This document shows positions 38,851 to 52,458 of a DNA stretch of 64,000 nucleotides, piece by piece. The notes below the pieces were generated by a model. The model was not told the origin of the DNA. It did no database searches and saw only the letters and a program-made list of their open reading frames with translations. Position 1 is the first letter of the stretch. The number at the start of each line of letters is the position of its first letter. The translations under genes and the position numbers were made by a program. The DNA is from Aphis gossypii (taxonomy: Eukaryota; Arthropoda; Insecta; Hemiptera; Aphididae), in contig NC_065530.1 of assembly GCF_020184175.1 (NCBI RefSeq), positions 14,485,260 to 14,549,259 on the forward strand, written 5' to 3'.

Positions 38851-38872
38851 TCGTGTGTGTGTGTGTGTGTGT
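38851..38872. repeat. TG dinucleotide microsatellite
   Basis: About 11 TG units near position 38860. Confidence 0.9.
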
Positions 38873-39604
38873 GATTTCAATTAATAAAATGTTTGATTTT
38901 TGTACATTTATACTAAATTTAAAAAAATCTTTTTGGAATATCTACATTCGACTATATTTTATACTTATACGATAAATATAAAACGTGTTATATACACTTA
39001 TAATTTATTTGATAGATACTTTAATATTATTGTAAGTATTGGTAATATTTACATTAAATAAATAAATATACGTACATTTTATTTTATAATTTACAGTGGC
39101 ATGATATTTTGTTTATGTTTTACTAAATTATACACATTAAAAACCCTACTACGATTCAGCGTGGAGCACTGGACTGGCGTAGGGTTAGTAATTTCGGTTT
39201 AGCTCCACCCACCATTCTGAATTTTACTATTGTCCAGAATTGTGTCATCTTAGCATTCTATTTGTATTATAATATATATACGGATAATTTAAACAGTCTA
39301 TATATATTAGGCTGTTATCTAATGTAAATATATTATAACGTTTGATTATAAATATTAATGTTTATAAATTGATAGCGAATACACTTTATTGCCAGAATAA
39401 TTGATTTTTCAAACATACATTTTTAGTTTTTTAGTTATTTTATTATACTAATTACATAATTAAAACACACATTTTTAAGAGTTTTATGATTATTATTTTA
39501 TAATATTCAACAACTCTTATTTCTTTATATTTAAATAATGAACAGTTAATCTAATTTACAATGTGATTAACAGGTATAATATATACTATTATAGGTGAAA
39601 ATAT

Positions 39605-39885
39605 AAATTTATCCACTGGAAATATCTCCGGACCAAAAATTATATTGAAGGGTGGCAAAATGGCTTTGAATTTAATTTAAACGCATATCATCCAACGATA
39701 TGGAAATGTATAGATTCGTTTAAAAATGAGAAGAGTCTTAAACGGTTACAGATAACATATTAAGCGAGGGAAATACGATGGGTTTTAAACGGAGAGACCA
39801 TGCAGAAAAAATTATAAAAACATGTGATCACTATCATACGAAGAATATTAACTATAATAACCATAATTTTCAATTCCAACTTTAA
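39605..39885 (+). pseudogene. MULE-type transposase C-terminal fragment, frameshifted
   Basis: The frame starting 39605 encodes KFIHWKYLRTKNYIEGWQNG followed by a His-Pro-x-Ile-Trp-Lys segment and an Lys/Glu-rich helix. This is the region after the catalytic core in Mutator-like transposases that are abundant in aphid genomes (pattern N-x-x-EGW-x-x-x-F...HP-x-IW-x-x-I...E-x-S). The frame stops at TAA near 39762. A shift of one frame near 39755 restores matching sequence (ILSEGNTMGFKRRDHAEKII) down to TAA at 39883-39885. No DDE core, zinc finger or terminal repeats were found around it, so it is a decayed, truncated copy. Confidence 0.72.
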
Positions 39886-42800
39886 ATTTAAAATATATTT
39901 TTTTAATTTAATTTAACTGCCATGATTTTCATACTTGATATGTAATTATTTACAATAATTAACAATGCAATGTGTAATTTTTATTTGACTACTTAACTTT
40001 TTAATATTAATATCAGAATATTATAAATCAAATTAACTGACCGTCCCGTCATTTAAAAATAAATACATACGAATATTTTAATATTCTAAAATAATAAACA
40101 TACGATTTGGAAATATATTATGAATTAGTTACGTAATTAATATATTAATATATAATATTATATTACTAAAAAACTAAAAATGTTCATTCGCCGATCAATT
40201 TATCTTTACAACCAATGATTGTATTCGCGATAAATGCACGCAAAATCATGCAATTTCTATAAAATATATAATCAACTATCAAGTATAATATTATGGTCAT
40301 GGAATGTAATATTTTTCATAATAAAAAAAAAATTATTAGGTATAATTTATATTGTAATAAATTCATAAATTGTATGCCAGAATTGTAGTTAATAATAATT
40401 GTACCTACTCGTATATATTACCTAATTATTTTAGTTATAATATTTTTAAACCTAGAAATTATATTAAATTTGTTCTCCACACTATTCCGGTCTAGGATTT
40501 ATTTTTCTACTAATAATAATTTTAAAACATATAAAACAGTTATTTATATTGCTTTATTCCAACTACCTACAACAGTTACAACAGAGCAATACTATAAAAC
40601 ACTATAATACATTTTAATTTAAAAAATTCTTTATTCGTTTCTTTGCTTCAGTTATACAACGGCCGTCGATTGACCTGCAATAGTTTTATTATTATTATTA
40701 TTATTTTTTTCAAGAACAAAGATCGAAATTGAATCAAATATTTTGAGATAGAGGTTTACACGGTGTGTATGTGTTCTTGTATTTTTTAATAAATTACAGG
40801 TCAAAAGCATTTTTCTTTTACACTGGCCGATTCTATTAATAAAAATAAAAATTTATATTGTTTTAGTCTAAATAAATAATAATAAAATGTAGACAAACAT
40901 AGTTTTACAAAAATATAATATATAAATTATAATTAGATCTATTACTTATTAGCTTATTATCCTTAGATCAGATGTTCCCAAACTATGGATAGCATTATAT
41001 TTTTAAATATTATATTTTTTAAACATGACGTGTTTCAATAATTCTGTGTCACTGATATTATTGTGAGTTGCGAAATTTAAAAATGGTCCTTACCATTAAA
41101 ATATTGGGAACCTCTGACTTAGACATTTTTTTATAAAAATATGAATATCAGTGAATTATTATTAATTATTAGCATTTTCAATTATAAATTATTAAAAGAA
41201 CTTATTAATTATCCTTAACACACAAATATAGTTTTCATTTAAGATGAACAGAAATTTGTATTGTCACAAAACACTCTTAAGTAGTAATCTTAGGAGTTTT
41301 AAAATATAGTCTTTAAGTATACTCGAAAATACAAAAAATCAGATTTTGAATAATTACATTATTGAAGAAAAAAGGGAACAATCATGAGCGGTGAATCACC
41401 CTGTATAGTTTTCGTTTTATTTAGTTTTCATAAATGAAGAACGTACGTAAAGCGGTCGTACAACACAAGTCGTATTTTTCTCGTCCTTCTTAATTTAATT
41501 CGTCATTCAATTGTGTCAAGACCATACGCTTCATGTGTGTGAGTGTGTGTATTTCTCAAACCACAGGGTTCTTGTTGTGACACATTAAATTGCATTTGGA
41601 CGTGGAAGATTTGTTGTTGTGCGTCTTTTAACGAAATGCGATTAAAGTAAAAAGTAAAAGTAACACGAGGGACGGAAAAACAATGTTAGATGCCGAAAAC
41701 CCGGAACAATTGTTGACGCGGGATAGAAACGAGACGATGGCGCAGCACACGAATACACGATGACAATCTAGAGTAAAGGCAGCAGTAGACTATAACGAGT
41801 TTCAATTAAAGCATATTATCTGGGTTTCATTAAATTCTACTTTTAACGTCCATATAATTATATACTGCTCGAGCAAAAACAGCCATTGCTCACCACAATC
41901 GAAGTATCACATTATGAAAAAAAAATATATTAATAGCTGCAACGTATAATGGTTCCCATACGATATAGATTAAAATTCGGAGTGTGGACTGTTTTTTATG
42001 TTTTTGCATTATAAATTTACGAAGTAGAACGTGTGGGATTGTGCCCGAACTGTAATCGGATTTGCCGCTGGCCGGACGTCGTGTCCAAACGCATTGGTGT
42101 TTCTTATCGGGTTTTAAACTCCTCCTAACGCATATAGCATCTCACGGTTAATCAATTTAGAATAAAAAACACTACACATAATATATGATAGTTTTATAAG
42201 TGATAATATTAACAACTTGTTAATTAGTAATGAGCATATATAATGTGTATAGTTAAGCAACATGCTTTTTTTTTTTTTGTTGTTGTTATTTTAAGATATT
42301 AAATCTTCTGCTTCTCGAATTTTTTATCACTTTTATGTCGTCGATTATCATGCCTATTTAATCTATTTTTTGAATTACAGCCAATACCTACAGTATGCCA
42401 CTTCATTATTTTTATTTCGTAAATTTCAATTTTTGTAAATTTCTAAACATTTATTATTATTATTGATAGTCGAAACAATGCTATGATAACTTGTATTTTT
42501 TCAAATCAACAAATATCTTTATTAATTTCATTTTAAATGTAATGTATAACTTAATAAAAAAAAAATATGAGGTTTGATGGTGTTGATATTGTTTTCTTTT
42601 TGATCTACATATGTTTTTATTGCTGAATAGGTCTACCAAAAGGCTTATAACATTAAAATGCGTTTTTACTATTAAGATAAATTTAATAAATGATATTACA
42701 ATGATTTTTAAAGCATTCGACTTACTATCAACTATAATATGGAGAGATATTTTTTTTCAAAAGTCTTGAAAAGTTTTTGCTTATTTTCATCAAGTTTCCT

Positions 42801-45800
42801 ACTTCAACATAATATAATGGCGTGAAAAATACCAAAGGGACAACCCGCTCACATCTATCGGAGCCATAGAGCCATAAATCTCATGTACTACACTACAGGA
42901 GTTGAAGTATTGATTACCACGCCCAATAAACACGTCTGCGATCTAGGGATCTAGTCTTATAACCGAGTTATACAAATAAATCGAAACAGAGTTTTGTTAG
43001 AAGAATAATAGCATTTTATAATATAATACACACCGTGTCAACAATATATTATTAAAAGTAATGCTACAAAGTACACACAGAGGGAACATATTGTATCTCC
43101 GTAGTATTCAAAATTTTATCATTTTTACACTCTTCTACCGTCATTGATGTTTTTTTCAGTCATATACAATCTGTGTCTATATTTCAAATTGTATTACATT
43201 ATATATATATATATATTTTTTTTTCTTATTAAATTTCATATCAAATGTATCAATATTGAACTTTATATGAACGAAAAATCAACTGTTTATGGTTGGCAAT
43301 GTAGAAAACGTATAATAAAAACATTTCATTTTCGTTTATTATTATAATTTTTTTTTTTTTTTAAGAACGAATTAAATGCGTTAATTCAATTGTGTATAAT
43401 TACACGCCGCATTTATAAAACGAAAAAATTACCATACATCTCCGAGGAAATTAGCATTGTTATTTAGAGTCATTTAATATAGAGTATTTTTTTTTTTTCG
43501 AGAAAACGTGTAGTAAATATTTTAGGTATAGTATAATACTGTATGTATATTATATTCGCTAAACTCTAAGTGTTTTTTAAAACATTAATTTACTATTTAA
43601 AAAATATAAATAAACATATTCTTTGGGATTTTTCAAGTATCGCAATAAGAGCAAATAATATTTTTTGTGCAAGCGTTTAAGATTTGGTCGCAAAAAATTT
43701 CAGTTACACGGTATAGTATAGAGTCTATACTATAGACAGTTCTAAATCCTAATAATATTATCTTAAAAATATTATACTTGCACACAATCGTATTTAATAA
43801 ACTAGTATATAGCTTATTAATGCACAATGACAACGGTACGAAAATAAACACGAATTACAATATTTTCTGATAGCAAATATTTAAAAACGTATACAATAAT
43901 AATATTATGTATCGACGTGTACGACAAGCGTAAAATTTTATAATATCCAAGTAGGTTCGAGATGATTACGGCGGATTATCATTGACGCGAAAATACTACG
44001 TATATGGGTAATAATAAATGCGTGTGCGTCTGACTGAAAAATATTCAAAATCAAGGTAACGTGCACGTATTATCTTGAAAACGTGTTCACAGCATTATAA
44101 TCTGTATCCGTATGCTGCATAGTTGTTGGTACATATACGCTCAATCGCGCAACGTTACATTCGGTTCGTCGACTTGACGGTCCAAAAAAAAAAAAAAAAA
44201 GAAAACGAAAAAACGTGGAAATACGAAAACGCGTTTTGCGATCGACCGGGACTCAAGTACCTATAAAAATATTGTCGTCGCGACTTTTTGAAAATTGAGT
44301 CTTGGATCAGGCACGACCCACCATAATAATGACTGATACACGGTAGTATATAACAATATCGTACGACGAATAATATATTGTTCACGTGTAATCATGACAC
44401 CGTCGTCAGTAATGCGAGTCAGTGGTCTGGATACCCTTTCTACTCCGCTCACCCAGTACCGTATTTGAGTGTACTCGTAGAAAGTGATATATTTTATTCG
44501 GTGTTGGTATAAATTGGTATAGGCACACGCTTTAAGCTCAACGACCATATTATATTATATATATATATATTATACATAGGTACATTACTATGGACCCTCA
44601 CTCGGGAAATTTCTGGTTGGCTACAGTCAGAAGAGCTACATTTCTTTTTTTTTTCATTTTATGGCATAGTGACAGTACCAGACACGTCTCAACTGTAATA
44701 ATAATAATAATATATGTATCTGTTAATAATAAATTATAATAATATAATATAGGTACTGCTCGACGACCTCTAATAAAAAAAAAAAAGTTATGAGACACTA
44801 TGACGTTTAAAAATCAGAACAACTAAAATATGTCTTGTTGTTAATCGTTGCTCCTAGCCCTCGCGGCTCCCATAATCGTTTGAGCTCAAATTAATCGTCA
44901 AACGTTATGTTATTGTTTTCTCTGTAGTATTAAATTTTTCTGTAGTTTATAGCTATAAATAATTTTCTATTATGTCTAGTTTGATTCAGGCGTTTTTCAT
45001 TGTTTTTTTTCATGATCCTTCCCTGTGAGTTTTAATATAATAAAATAGTGTTCAATAACAATACTAAAATGATGTAAAAGAAAATTATTAGTCATAAGAC
45101 GATTTGTACTTTTATTTACTTTTTTATTTTTATTATTATTTTTTTCAAAAACGCCATTTTATACTATTTTATACAGTTCTATTGTCAGTCAACCATACAT
45201 GTTTTATTTTAAATGACGAACATCTAATCCAAATTAAATCAGAAATTAAAACCAAGAATCATGTAATAATTTGTTTTATAAGCATCAAAAAAATTGTCTT
45301 ATTAAAACTATAAAAAAATATCTTGAGCATAAACATTAAAAAAAAAACAAAAAAATACTTTGGCGTTGATGATATAATATAATACGATTATCCAGATTAA
45401 TACTAAAATGAATATTTTAATACAAAATTTTTTTTTTGGATAATTTTAAATCTAAATAACAAAATACTTGTACGAAAATATTAATTTTTTGTACTAAAAA
45501 AAATAAATATATGCTATAATATACTATTAACCAAAGTTTAATCAAATACACTGTGTACTAAAATATATTTTTTTAATTTTTATAAAAATCAAGAAAATTA
45601 TCAATTATATTGTATATAGATTTAAAATTCTTAAAAGATAAAATATTGCAATAACGTCGTATCATTTTTAATAAATATAATTTAATATCTTTATTAAAAA
45701 ATATATTTTAGATTTTGGGTAAAGATGTAGTATATTCATAAATATATTTGTTAAATTATATTTTGATATAAAATAATGAAATCTCGCTAGAAATGAATTT

Positions 45801-46012
45801 AAAAAATTGATGTAAAAAATATATATATACTCACGCTTATTACTACTTTTAAATTATTTTAATTTTTTATTTAATTAAAATACGATTGAACGCTTTGCAT
45901 AAATTCTGCATAGATACTATACCTCACTCTCTAAAAGCATTTTGATACCAATAATGAAAACAAAATAGTTGAAAATATTATGTACATTATGTAGGTATTT
46001 TACTAGTATACT
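39886..46012. other. Intergenic, no recognised gene
   Basis: AT-rich DNA with the MITE at 40979-41116 inside it. A somewhat GC-richer section at 41400-42120 contains a 26-codon ATG frame (41683-41763, MLDAENPEQLLTRDRNETMA and onward) with balanced composition, too short to call. A second CpG-richer section at 43900-44560 shows reverse-strand frames without recognisable motifs. A TA tract lies near 43199-43216. Confidence 0.55.
40979..41116. mobile_element. hAT-type MITE, 138 bp
   Basis: Ends are CAGATGTTCCCAAACT and the complement of CAGAGGTTCCCAATAT. Flanking 8-mers CCTTAGAT and ACTTAGAC share the core CTTAGA, consistent with a diverged 8-bp duplication. The interior is AT-rich and non-coding. 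Confidence 0.7.
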
Positions 46013-46163
46013 CAGGGCCATGAAGCCCGAACCTAGTTCGGAAAATTTTGTAAAAAATGGAAAAAAAATTATATAAATTAATATTTACTACATTTTTTTT
46101 CTTGGGGTTGGGATGGCATATTTAAAAGGACCTAAGGCGGCACCTGTTCTAAATCCGGAACTG
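46013..46163. mobile_element. hAT-type MITE, 151 bp
   Basis: The left end CAGGGCC and the right end, reading CAGTTCCGGATTTAG in complement, resemble hAT elements with CAGGGCCGGATTTA-type ends. Perfect 8-bp flanks AGTATACT lie at 46005-46012 and 46164-46171. The flank is itself a palindrome, which slightly weakens it as proof of duplication. Non-coding. Confidence 0.65.
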
Positions 46164-49100
46164 AGTATACTATTGTATGTTATAGATAGATATTAAAAAT
46201 ATAAGTAATATTACTAATATATCTACATAATAAACAAATAAACTGTATAGTTTGGAGCACTCTTCTAAATTTGTTTTTGTTAAATGGTTTTCAAGTATAT
46301 TTATCGAGTAACGTGAACATTGGGTGGCTATTCATTATTTTTTAATAATTATTCATACTTTGAAGTTATAACTATACGCAAGACAAAATATATTTAAACT
46401 AACGTGGTTTTTGATTTTCAAATTACGATTAGAATAAGTAATATTTTATTTTATAGTAGGCAATTAATACGTTTATACTCTTTATAGTGCCAATGTTAAA
46501 AAACATAACTCGGTATTTGGTATCAAGGAAACGTGAAACTATTTGTGACACGTGTTCTATTTTCATTTATCTTCGTTGAAGATACTCACAAATAAATTGA
46601 CTAGAACCGTATATTATTTTGGTTAGGTGAAGAAAAATATTTGAAAATTTCCAATATCAATCGTTATCGGTTAGAAAAAAAATACGTAAAACGTTACGCA
46701 AATGCCATCAGCTAGTCGTCTGCACTCTGCTGTACTGATATTTTGATTCAAATTTAAATCAAATTATAGACCGTTTATATAGTAATTAAGGTCAAATATA
46801 CTACCAAATCCGTGTTTGTATCGATCAGACATTGTATTACGTTTATTTTGAATAAGTGCATAATTTATGTTTAATTGTCATGCAAAACTACCATACATTT
46901 CACAATAATATGCTTGACCTTGCTAGATTATTTTGAAAATGCGTTAATTATAGAAAATCAGTGTTAAATTTAATTAAAAAAATTGGATTATTCTTTGAAT
47001 CGTGAACAAAAGAGTTACTATATTACTTAAAAATACGAGTAATAAAGTGATATTGAACAATAATTCACCGGATATCAAAAAAATCATATATGTGATTCAA
47101 ACAATCAAATGTCAAATATCGCTAAAGTATATTTACGATAGCAACACATTTTTCATTTTACACTCATTCTCAAATAATATTAATATCATGCAATTAATCA
47201 TCATTTTTTTTAATTTTAATAGAGAATTCTGCAAAGCTAAATTATTTATTAAATTAATACAATTTAAAACGGGAATGTAAATTTAAAAAAATAATCTTTG
47301 TTGGTATTTTTTTAAGTTTACAGTACGATAACTATATAACGATGCAACGAGGCGTTAAAAAAATACTTTTACACGCGTCTTTTGTTTGTAGGACTGTGTT
47401 TGAGTGCTCAAACACATTATAAATCTCATGACATTACTTATTTTACTCTCATAATATCTAAGAATTTTTTTTTTTTTTAAAAAAATAAATAAATAAATAT
47501 AAAATAAAAATATGATTGCTTTAAAATAGTGTATTGTATAATATATATATATATACAGTGGCGTAATCAGAGGGTAGGGACCGGGCCTACCCACTTTTTT
47601 CTCAAAAACAAAATGTTTTATATCATATTAAATGGGTAGTCTATATGACTAATATAGGTGGAATACTATTATTTTTAAAACTTAAAATAAATGCATATAA
47701 TAAAATGTATAATAATACGATATTTTGTTACTTTTTATTTGATAAAAATACTCATTAATAATCCTTACATCAAAATATTGGGCCTACCCAAGAAAAAGTG
47801 TCTAGCTGCGCCACTGTATATATATATATATATTATAATACTAGATTATACTAGAACATTCGATCTTATAATATTTGAAAAATACTCAAACAACTTACAT
47901 AATTATGAACATTTGTAGACATCACATACATGATACATTTAAAAATCTATAAAATCTATAACGTCCTATGCATATAAATTATAATACGTCATATACTGAT
48001 ATACTTATATGTTATCTACTTTTAAAACTATTTAGCTCACTTATTTAAGTGCAAGTTGACTTGACTCGTTTCAAAAAACAACATTTTTGCACAATAAATT
48101 AAAATGGCGACGCTTATCATTAATAATACTTAGTTTTTACTATTATTATTGTTTTTTTTTTTTTAATTTTAAATATTTAATCCGAAATCTCTATTTATCA
48201 TAACTTATTTTATTAACTCTGTTTATCATTAAATAATATAAAGAGTATGTTTTAATGTGACATTGTTGCAGATATATTTCACTATAATGCGTTGGTGATA
48301 ACTCCAGAAATAGCAAACTTTCTCAAAATATCGATGTATTTAAATAAAATTTCAAGTGAGCTTTTTAGTTGTTTAACTTTGTGCATTAAGAAAAAGGACA
48401 TCATTGGTTTAGTAGATATTGCTGCTATAATATAGCGAATTTTACATTTTAATAATTTAGAAACTACTCTTTTGAATTTTGATCAATATTTTTAACAAAT
48501 CATCTTCATAACAATTTATAGTAAAAAAAAAAAATTTTGAAAAATTCTCTTTTGAAAAAACAAATGTATATCTATATAAGATACTCTATACATTTTATAA
48601 GAATTTAAGAAATTTAAAATGTTGTCCTCAAGTATACACTATACTTACAAACTTCGAAAACCAGAATCTAACCATACGTATCATTAAAGAACAAATGAGC
48701 ATGAGTATTCTTGGTGAATCGCTTCAAATAATACAACATTTTGAAATAAAATTTTTTTAGCATATTTAAATAAAAATAAAGTTTGTTTGCATTAGTAAAC
48801 TTCACACGATTACCTTTCACAAAAGCAAAATAAAACTTTAAGAGAATTTAATATGTTAGTATAAAACTTTTATCAGCTCTTCAAAGAAAGAATATAGTAG
48901 AAAAGTGTATATATATAATTATGCGCGTATGTGTGTGTTTTTATGCATTTTTTTTATGTACAGTGTTTTAAATGTTTATTTATGTTCATTAAAAAAATGT
49001 TTCAAGTTCAGCTACTACCGTAAATACAAAACAACAACTACACAATATTTTTATTATATTTATATAATATACTATATGCAAACACGTTCGTGGTATCCCT

Positions 49101-49348
49101 AAGAGATGTTCTAATAAATATACAGTAAAAATAAAATATGCTGAGAGAAACAATTAAATATATCAAACGCGTTAAACATTAAAAAATAAAAATGTCCGTC
49201 ATGTACATTTTAAAATAAAAATTTTGTAGCAAAAATACAAAATGTATTTTATTTTGTTTACTGCTATGGACATTTGTATAATCTGAGTGTTTTTTATTAT
49301 TCTTGTTCCTTAACCTTTTCGTAATTTATTATATAGATATTAATATAC
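46164..49348. other. Intergenic, no recognised gene
   Basis: Outside the MITE at 47556-47816 this is AT-rich with scattered homopolymers. The frames at 47002, 47355 and 48905 are low-complexity translations without motifs. Confidence 0.6.
47556..47816. mobile_element. Inverted-repeat MITE inserted in a TA microsatellite, 261 bp
   Basis: The left end CAGTGGCGTAATCAGAGG and the right end, reading CAGTGGCGCAGCTAGAC in complement, form terminal inverted repeats. Both ends also carry GGGCCTACCCA. TA repeats flank both sides, so the target duplication cannot be read. The CAGTGGCG terminus occurs in several DNA-transposon groups, so I leave the superfamily open. Confidence 0.72.
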
Positions 49349-49570
49349 GTCCGTGACGTTGAAACCAAGCGAAAACGTTCTGTGACACTTAGGTTTAAGC
49401 GTCGAATGTTTAAACTTACGCTCAAACGTTTTCAAGACGTTTCTCGTATCTTCGTACAAGATTCGCACGACCAAGTTCACGGGGAGTGGAGGGGGGATAC
49501 ATCATACCAATCCCTGCCTTTAAACTTTTCTGGCATAGACCCCTCAGGGTTTTATAATAATTATGTATAA
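49349..49570 (+). pseudogene. Possible ADAM10-like prodomain fragment
   Basis: The frame is open from a TAG at 49334-49336 to TAA at 49568-49570. Its first half (KRKRSVTLRFKRRMFKLTLK, then RIFVQDSHDQVHGEW) is basic and balanced. It resembles the part of ADAM10/Kuzbanian prodomains that reads roughly KR-S-V...L-x-F...F-x-L-x-L-K-R. This is recalled similarity, not a computed match. No metalloprotease motif (HExxHxxGxxH) is present nearby and no flanking exon was found, so it would be a relic or a single exon of a duplicated copy. Confidence 0.3.
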
Positions 49571-52458
49571 TTCGATTTAAAATTAAAAAGATTATTGAAC
49601 TATAAACGAGTTGTTTACATTTTCTGGTTAAATGGAACATGATAATCTTAGATAATGTTATGCATTATAAAAGGATACTCATTGCATTTGAAACATAAAT
49701 TTAATTCATATAAATCTTCTTGATGTGCACATTGATCACAAAATATAAGGATTTCTCCTAGAAAACTTTAAAACAAAATAGGTATGCTCTTCAAGCGTCT
49801 ACCAAACACTCTCATTCCCATTCACAAAATGTTATGTTCACTGACGGCAGTTTACTTACTGTAATATTTTAAAGTCAAATTGGTGCATTTTATACATTCA
49901 TCGTAATAATAACAGAGATACTGGTCAACAGAAATTTACAGTCTGTCGGAATGTTGTTCACGAATTTGTACTACATCGAAAAAAGCGGTCACATTAACAA
50001 TCTTTTTTAATTTTCATTTATAATTCTACCACAAATACAATATTTAAATATTAAATTAAAAATATGCTGATTGAAAGTCATATATTATGTATGTTGAATG
50101 AAATATAATATAAATATATTTTCCTTGCGATAACGATAAATTTGCTATTTGATAACCGTATTTAAGGAATTTTAAGTAGCCATCGAATTAGATAAACATT
50201 ATTATACAATATGTACCTACTATTTAATATTTGTAGAATTGTTTGAAAAAAATTCGATCACTGGGGTGTACCATAGTCCATAATATTATGTTAAGAATGT
50301 GTTTTTTTCCGGCAATTTATGTATGTATCAGTATATATTAATAGATTAAAATTTAATTCATTTCAAAATGTTTGGTTACGTATAGTCATTGAAAACTACC
50401 TCTACTGTGTACCTCTGTACATTTTTCAAAAATAAATAACTACGAAATTTTAAAACTCATAAGTTTTATATGAAAATCTGAAAATACAAATTATGATTGT
50501 TTTTATAGACAGTCGGAAATTTAAAAATCTTCATAATTAATGAAATGTCTATTATCTTTTTATCATTCATAGTTAAAAACATACATTTTATGTTAATTTT
50601 TCTATTGTTGTGTTAAAAATATCAACCTTATAAAGATGTTTATTTTAAAGAGTCACTTTTCAATTAATTTACCAGACTTAAATCTCTCGCTGTATATAAT
50701 ATAAAATACAATATTCGTAACAACACAACGTATTATGCAAACTGTCTACCATAAATTTGATTCGTCGATTTAAATTATTTGATTATAATTTTAAAAAAAA
50801 AAATTAAATTTTTAATAAAACAATAAGTATAACTTATATTATTAATATCAATGAGTACGATACATTGCTCATATATTTTATGCAATCACCATAGATATTA
50901 ATAATAATACTATATATTTAAATTGTATTTAGATATAACCGATATACGTATGAAGTTACATCTATTGTTAAAATAATTTTTATGATTACTTAACATCGAA
51001 TATTTATTATGATATAATATTACTGTGTTAACAATAATAAGTTAATATATTGAAGTTTTAAAAAAATGAATTATAAATTTAATTTTTAATTTTTAGTTCT
51101 TTAGATGGTTTTACAAACCGTAATTTGTAGGAATACATACGTTTTTAAAAAATGAATATTATAGAAACTGTAATATTTTAAAAAAATTGCAAGATTTGTA
51201 TAGAAACATAAACGAAAATAATATATAAATACATATATACACAAGTGTGTCAATTGTTTCCTAAATTAAATAATATAATATGATATAAAAATTAATATTT
51301 TTGAAAAGCTAAGCAAACTTTGGAAGTAAATTTTATGTTCGATGAAAACCCTACTATTTATTAAAAAGCTAACATAATAGAGCAGAAAAAATCTGTTTTT
51401 CACAACGAACTGTATGTTTGCATTCAGTGTATTTTAGTAGGACAAAAAAATATAAAAATACAGTAAAATATACTCGTATATTGTAATTTTTCTTACAAAG
51501 TTATGTTGAATTTTCCAACAATTCCTTTAATTTGTATTAAATATATTTACTTAGAAGTCTTAGAGTGAGTTCAGAATTATTTTATTTTATAGTTTGTTTC
51601 ATTTAATTTTGAACACATGCAATTTACACTAAATTAAATATTAAAATTAAATGTATAAACGAGTGAAAAATAAATCTTATATTTGATTGTAAAAGAAATA
51701 ATTCAAATTTATAAATAAATAAATTGTTTATAATATTTTACAGTACCATAATATAAGTAGGTATTATTAATTATTATTGATAAATTTAAGCTAATAAATA
51801 TTCTTGAGTATACTATCTGATTATATATTATAAATGCATTATTTGTACTCAAATTAATAAAATTGCTAAGATACGTAAATATATTAAGTTTGACAAAAAG
51901 AGATGTTGAGCATGTTTGATTTTTGTTTCCATAAATATTATCTATAATCTATAATATACATGATACATCTGAGTAATATATGTAGGTATATTGTATACAC
52001 AATGATTTAAAATTTATGTCCCGGTGATTTTATCCTAATATTCATAATAGAAAAAAAATGTTAATATAATAGTTTTTTTATTTAGAAATATCTAAAATGA
52101 TTAATGTTTAATTTTTATATTTTTTGTTTTTATAATGTTTTTAATTTATTTTTTTAGTTTTCCAACACATAAAAATCGATGTTTGGATGAGTAGTTTAAG
52201 TATTATAAGTATTTAACGTTTTGATGAATAGAGTTAAGTAGTCATCACAAAATGTTGGTCTACTACTCCGATTCAATTTTAAAATATATTTACAAGCACT
52301 AGTAGTAGTAATAATTTTGATTACAAAATATAATACAAAAATCACTTTTTTTAAATTAATTATAACTTTTTATATTTATTTGCAAAATAATAAGTCACAA
52401 AACAATCAAACATAATATCGAATAATATAATATCGGTTACAGTAACTATTGGTTAATT

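Larger units (their letters stand above)
32848..39604. other. Intergenic, no recognised gene
   Basis: Apart from the CpG-rich block at 34190-34900 this is AT-rich DNA with homopolymers and short TA tracts. One spot is worth noting: a good acceptor (TTTTTTCCTCCCAG, ending 36066) before an 11-codon open frame that stops at 36097-36099. A TG microsatellite lies at 38851-38872. An 8-bp inverted repeat AACCCTAC/GTAGGGTT with a GC-richer interior lies at about 39142-39187. No gene model could be supported. Confidence 0.6.

Noticed and set aside
38851..38872. TG tracts as CRISPR-like or regulatory arrays
   Set aside because: Simple dinucleotide microsatellites without spacers. CRISPR is not expected in this genome.
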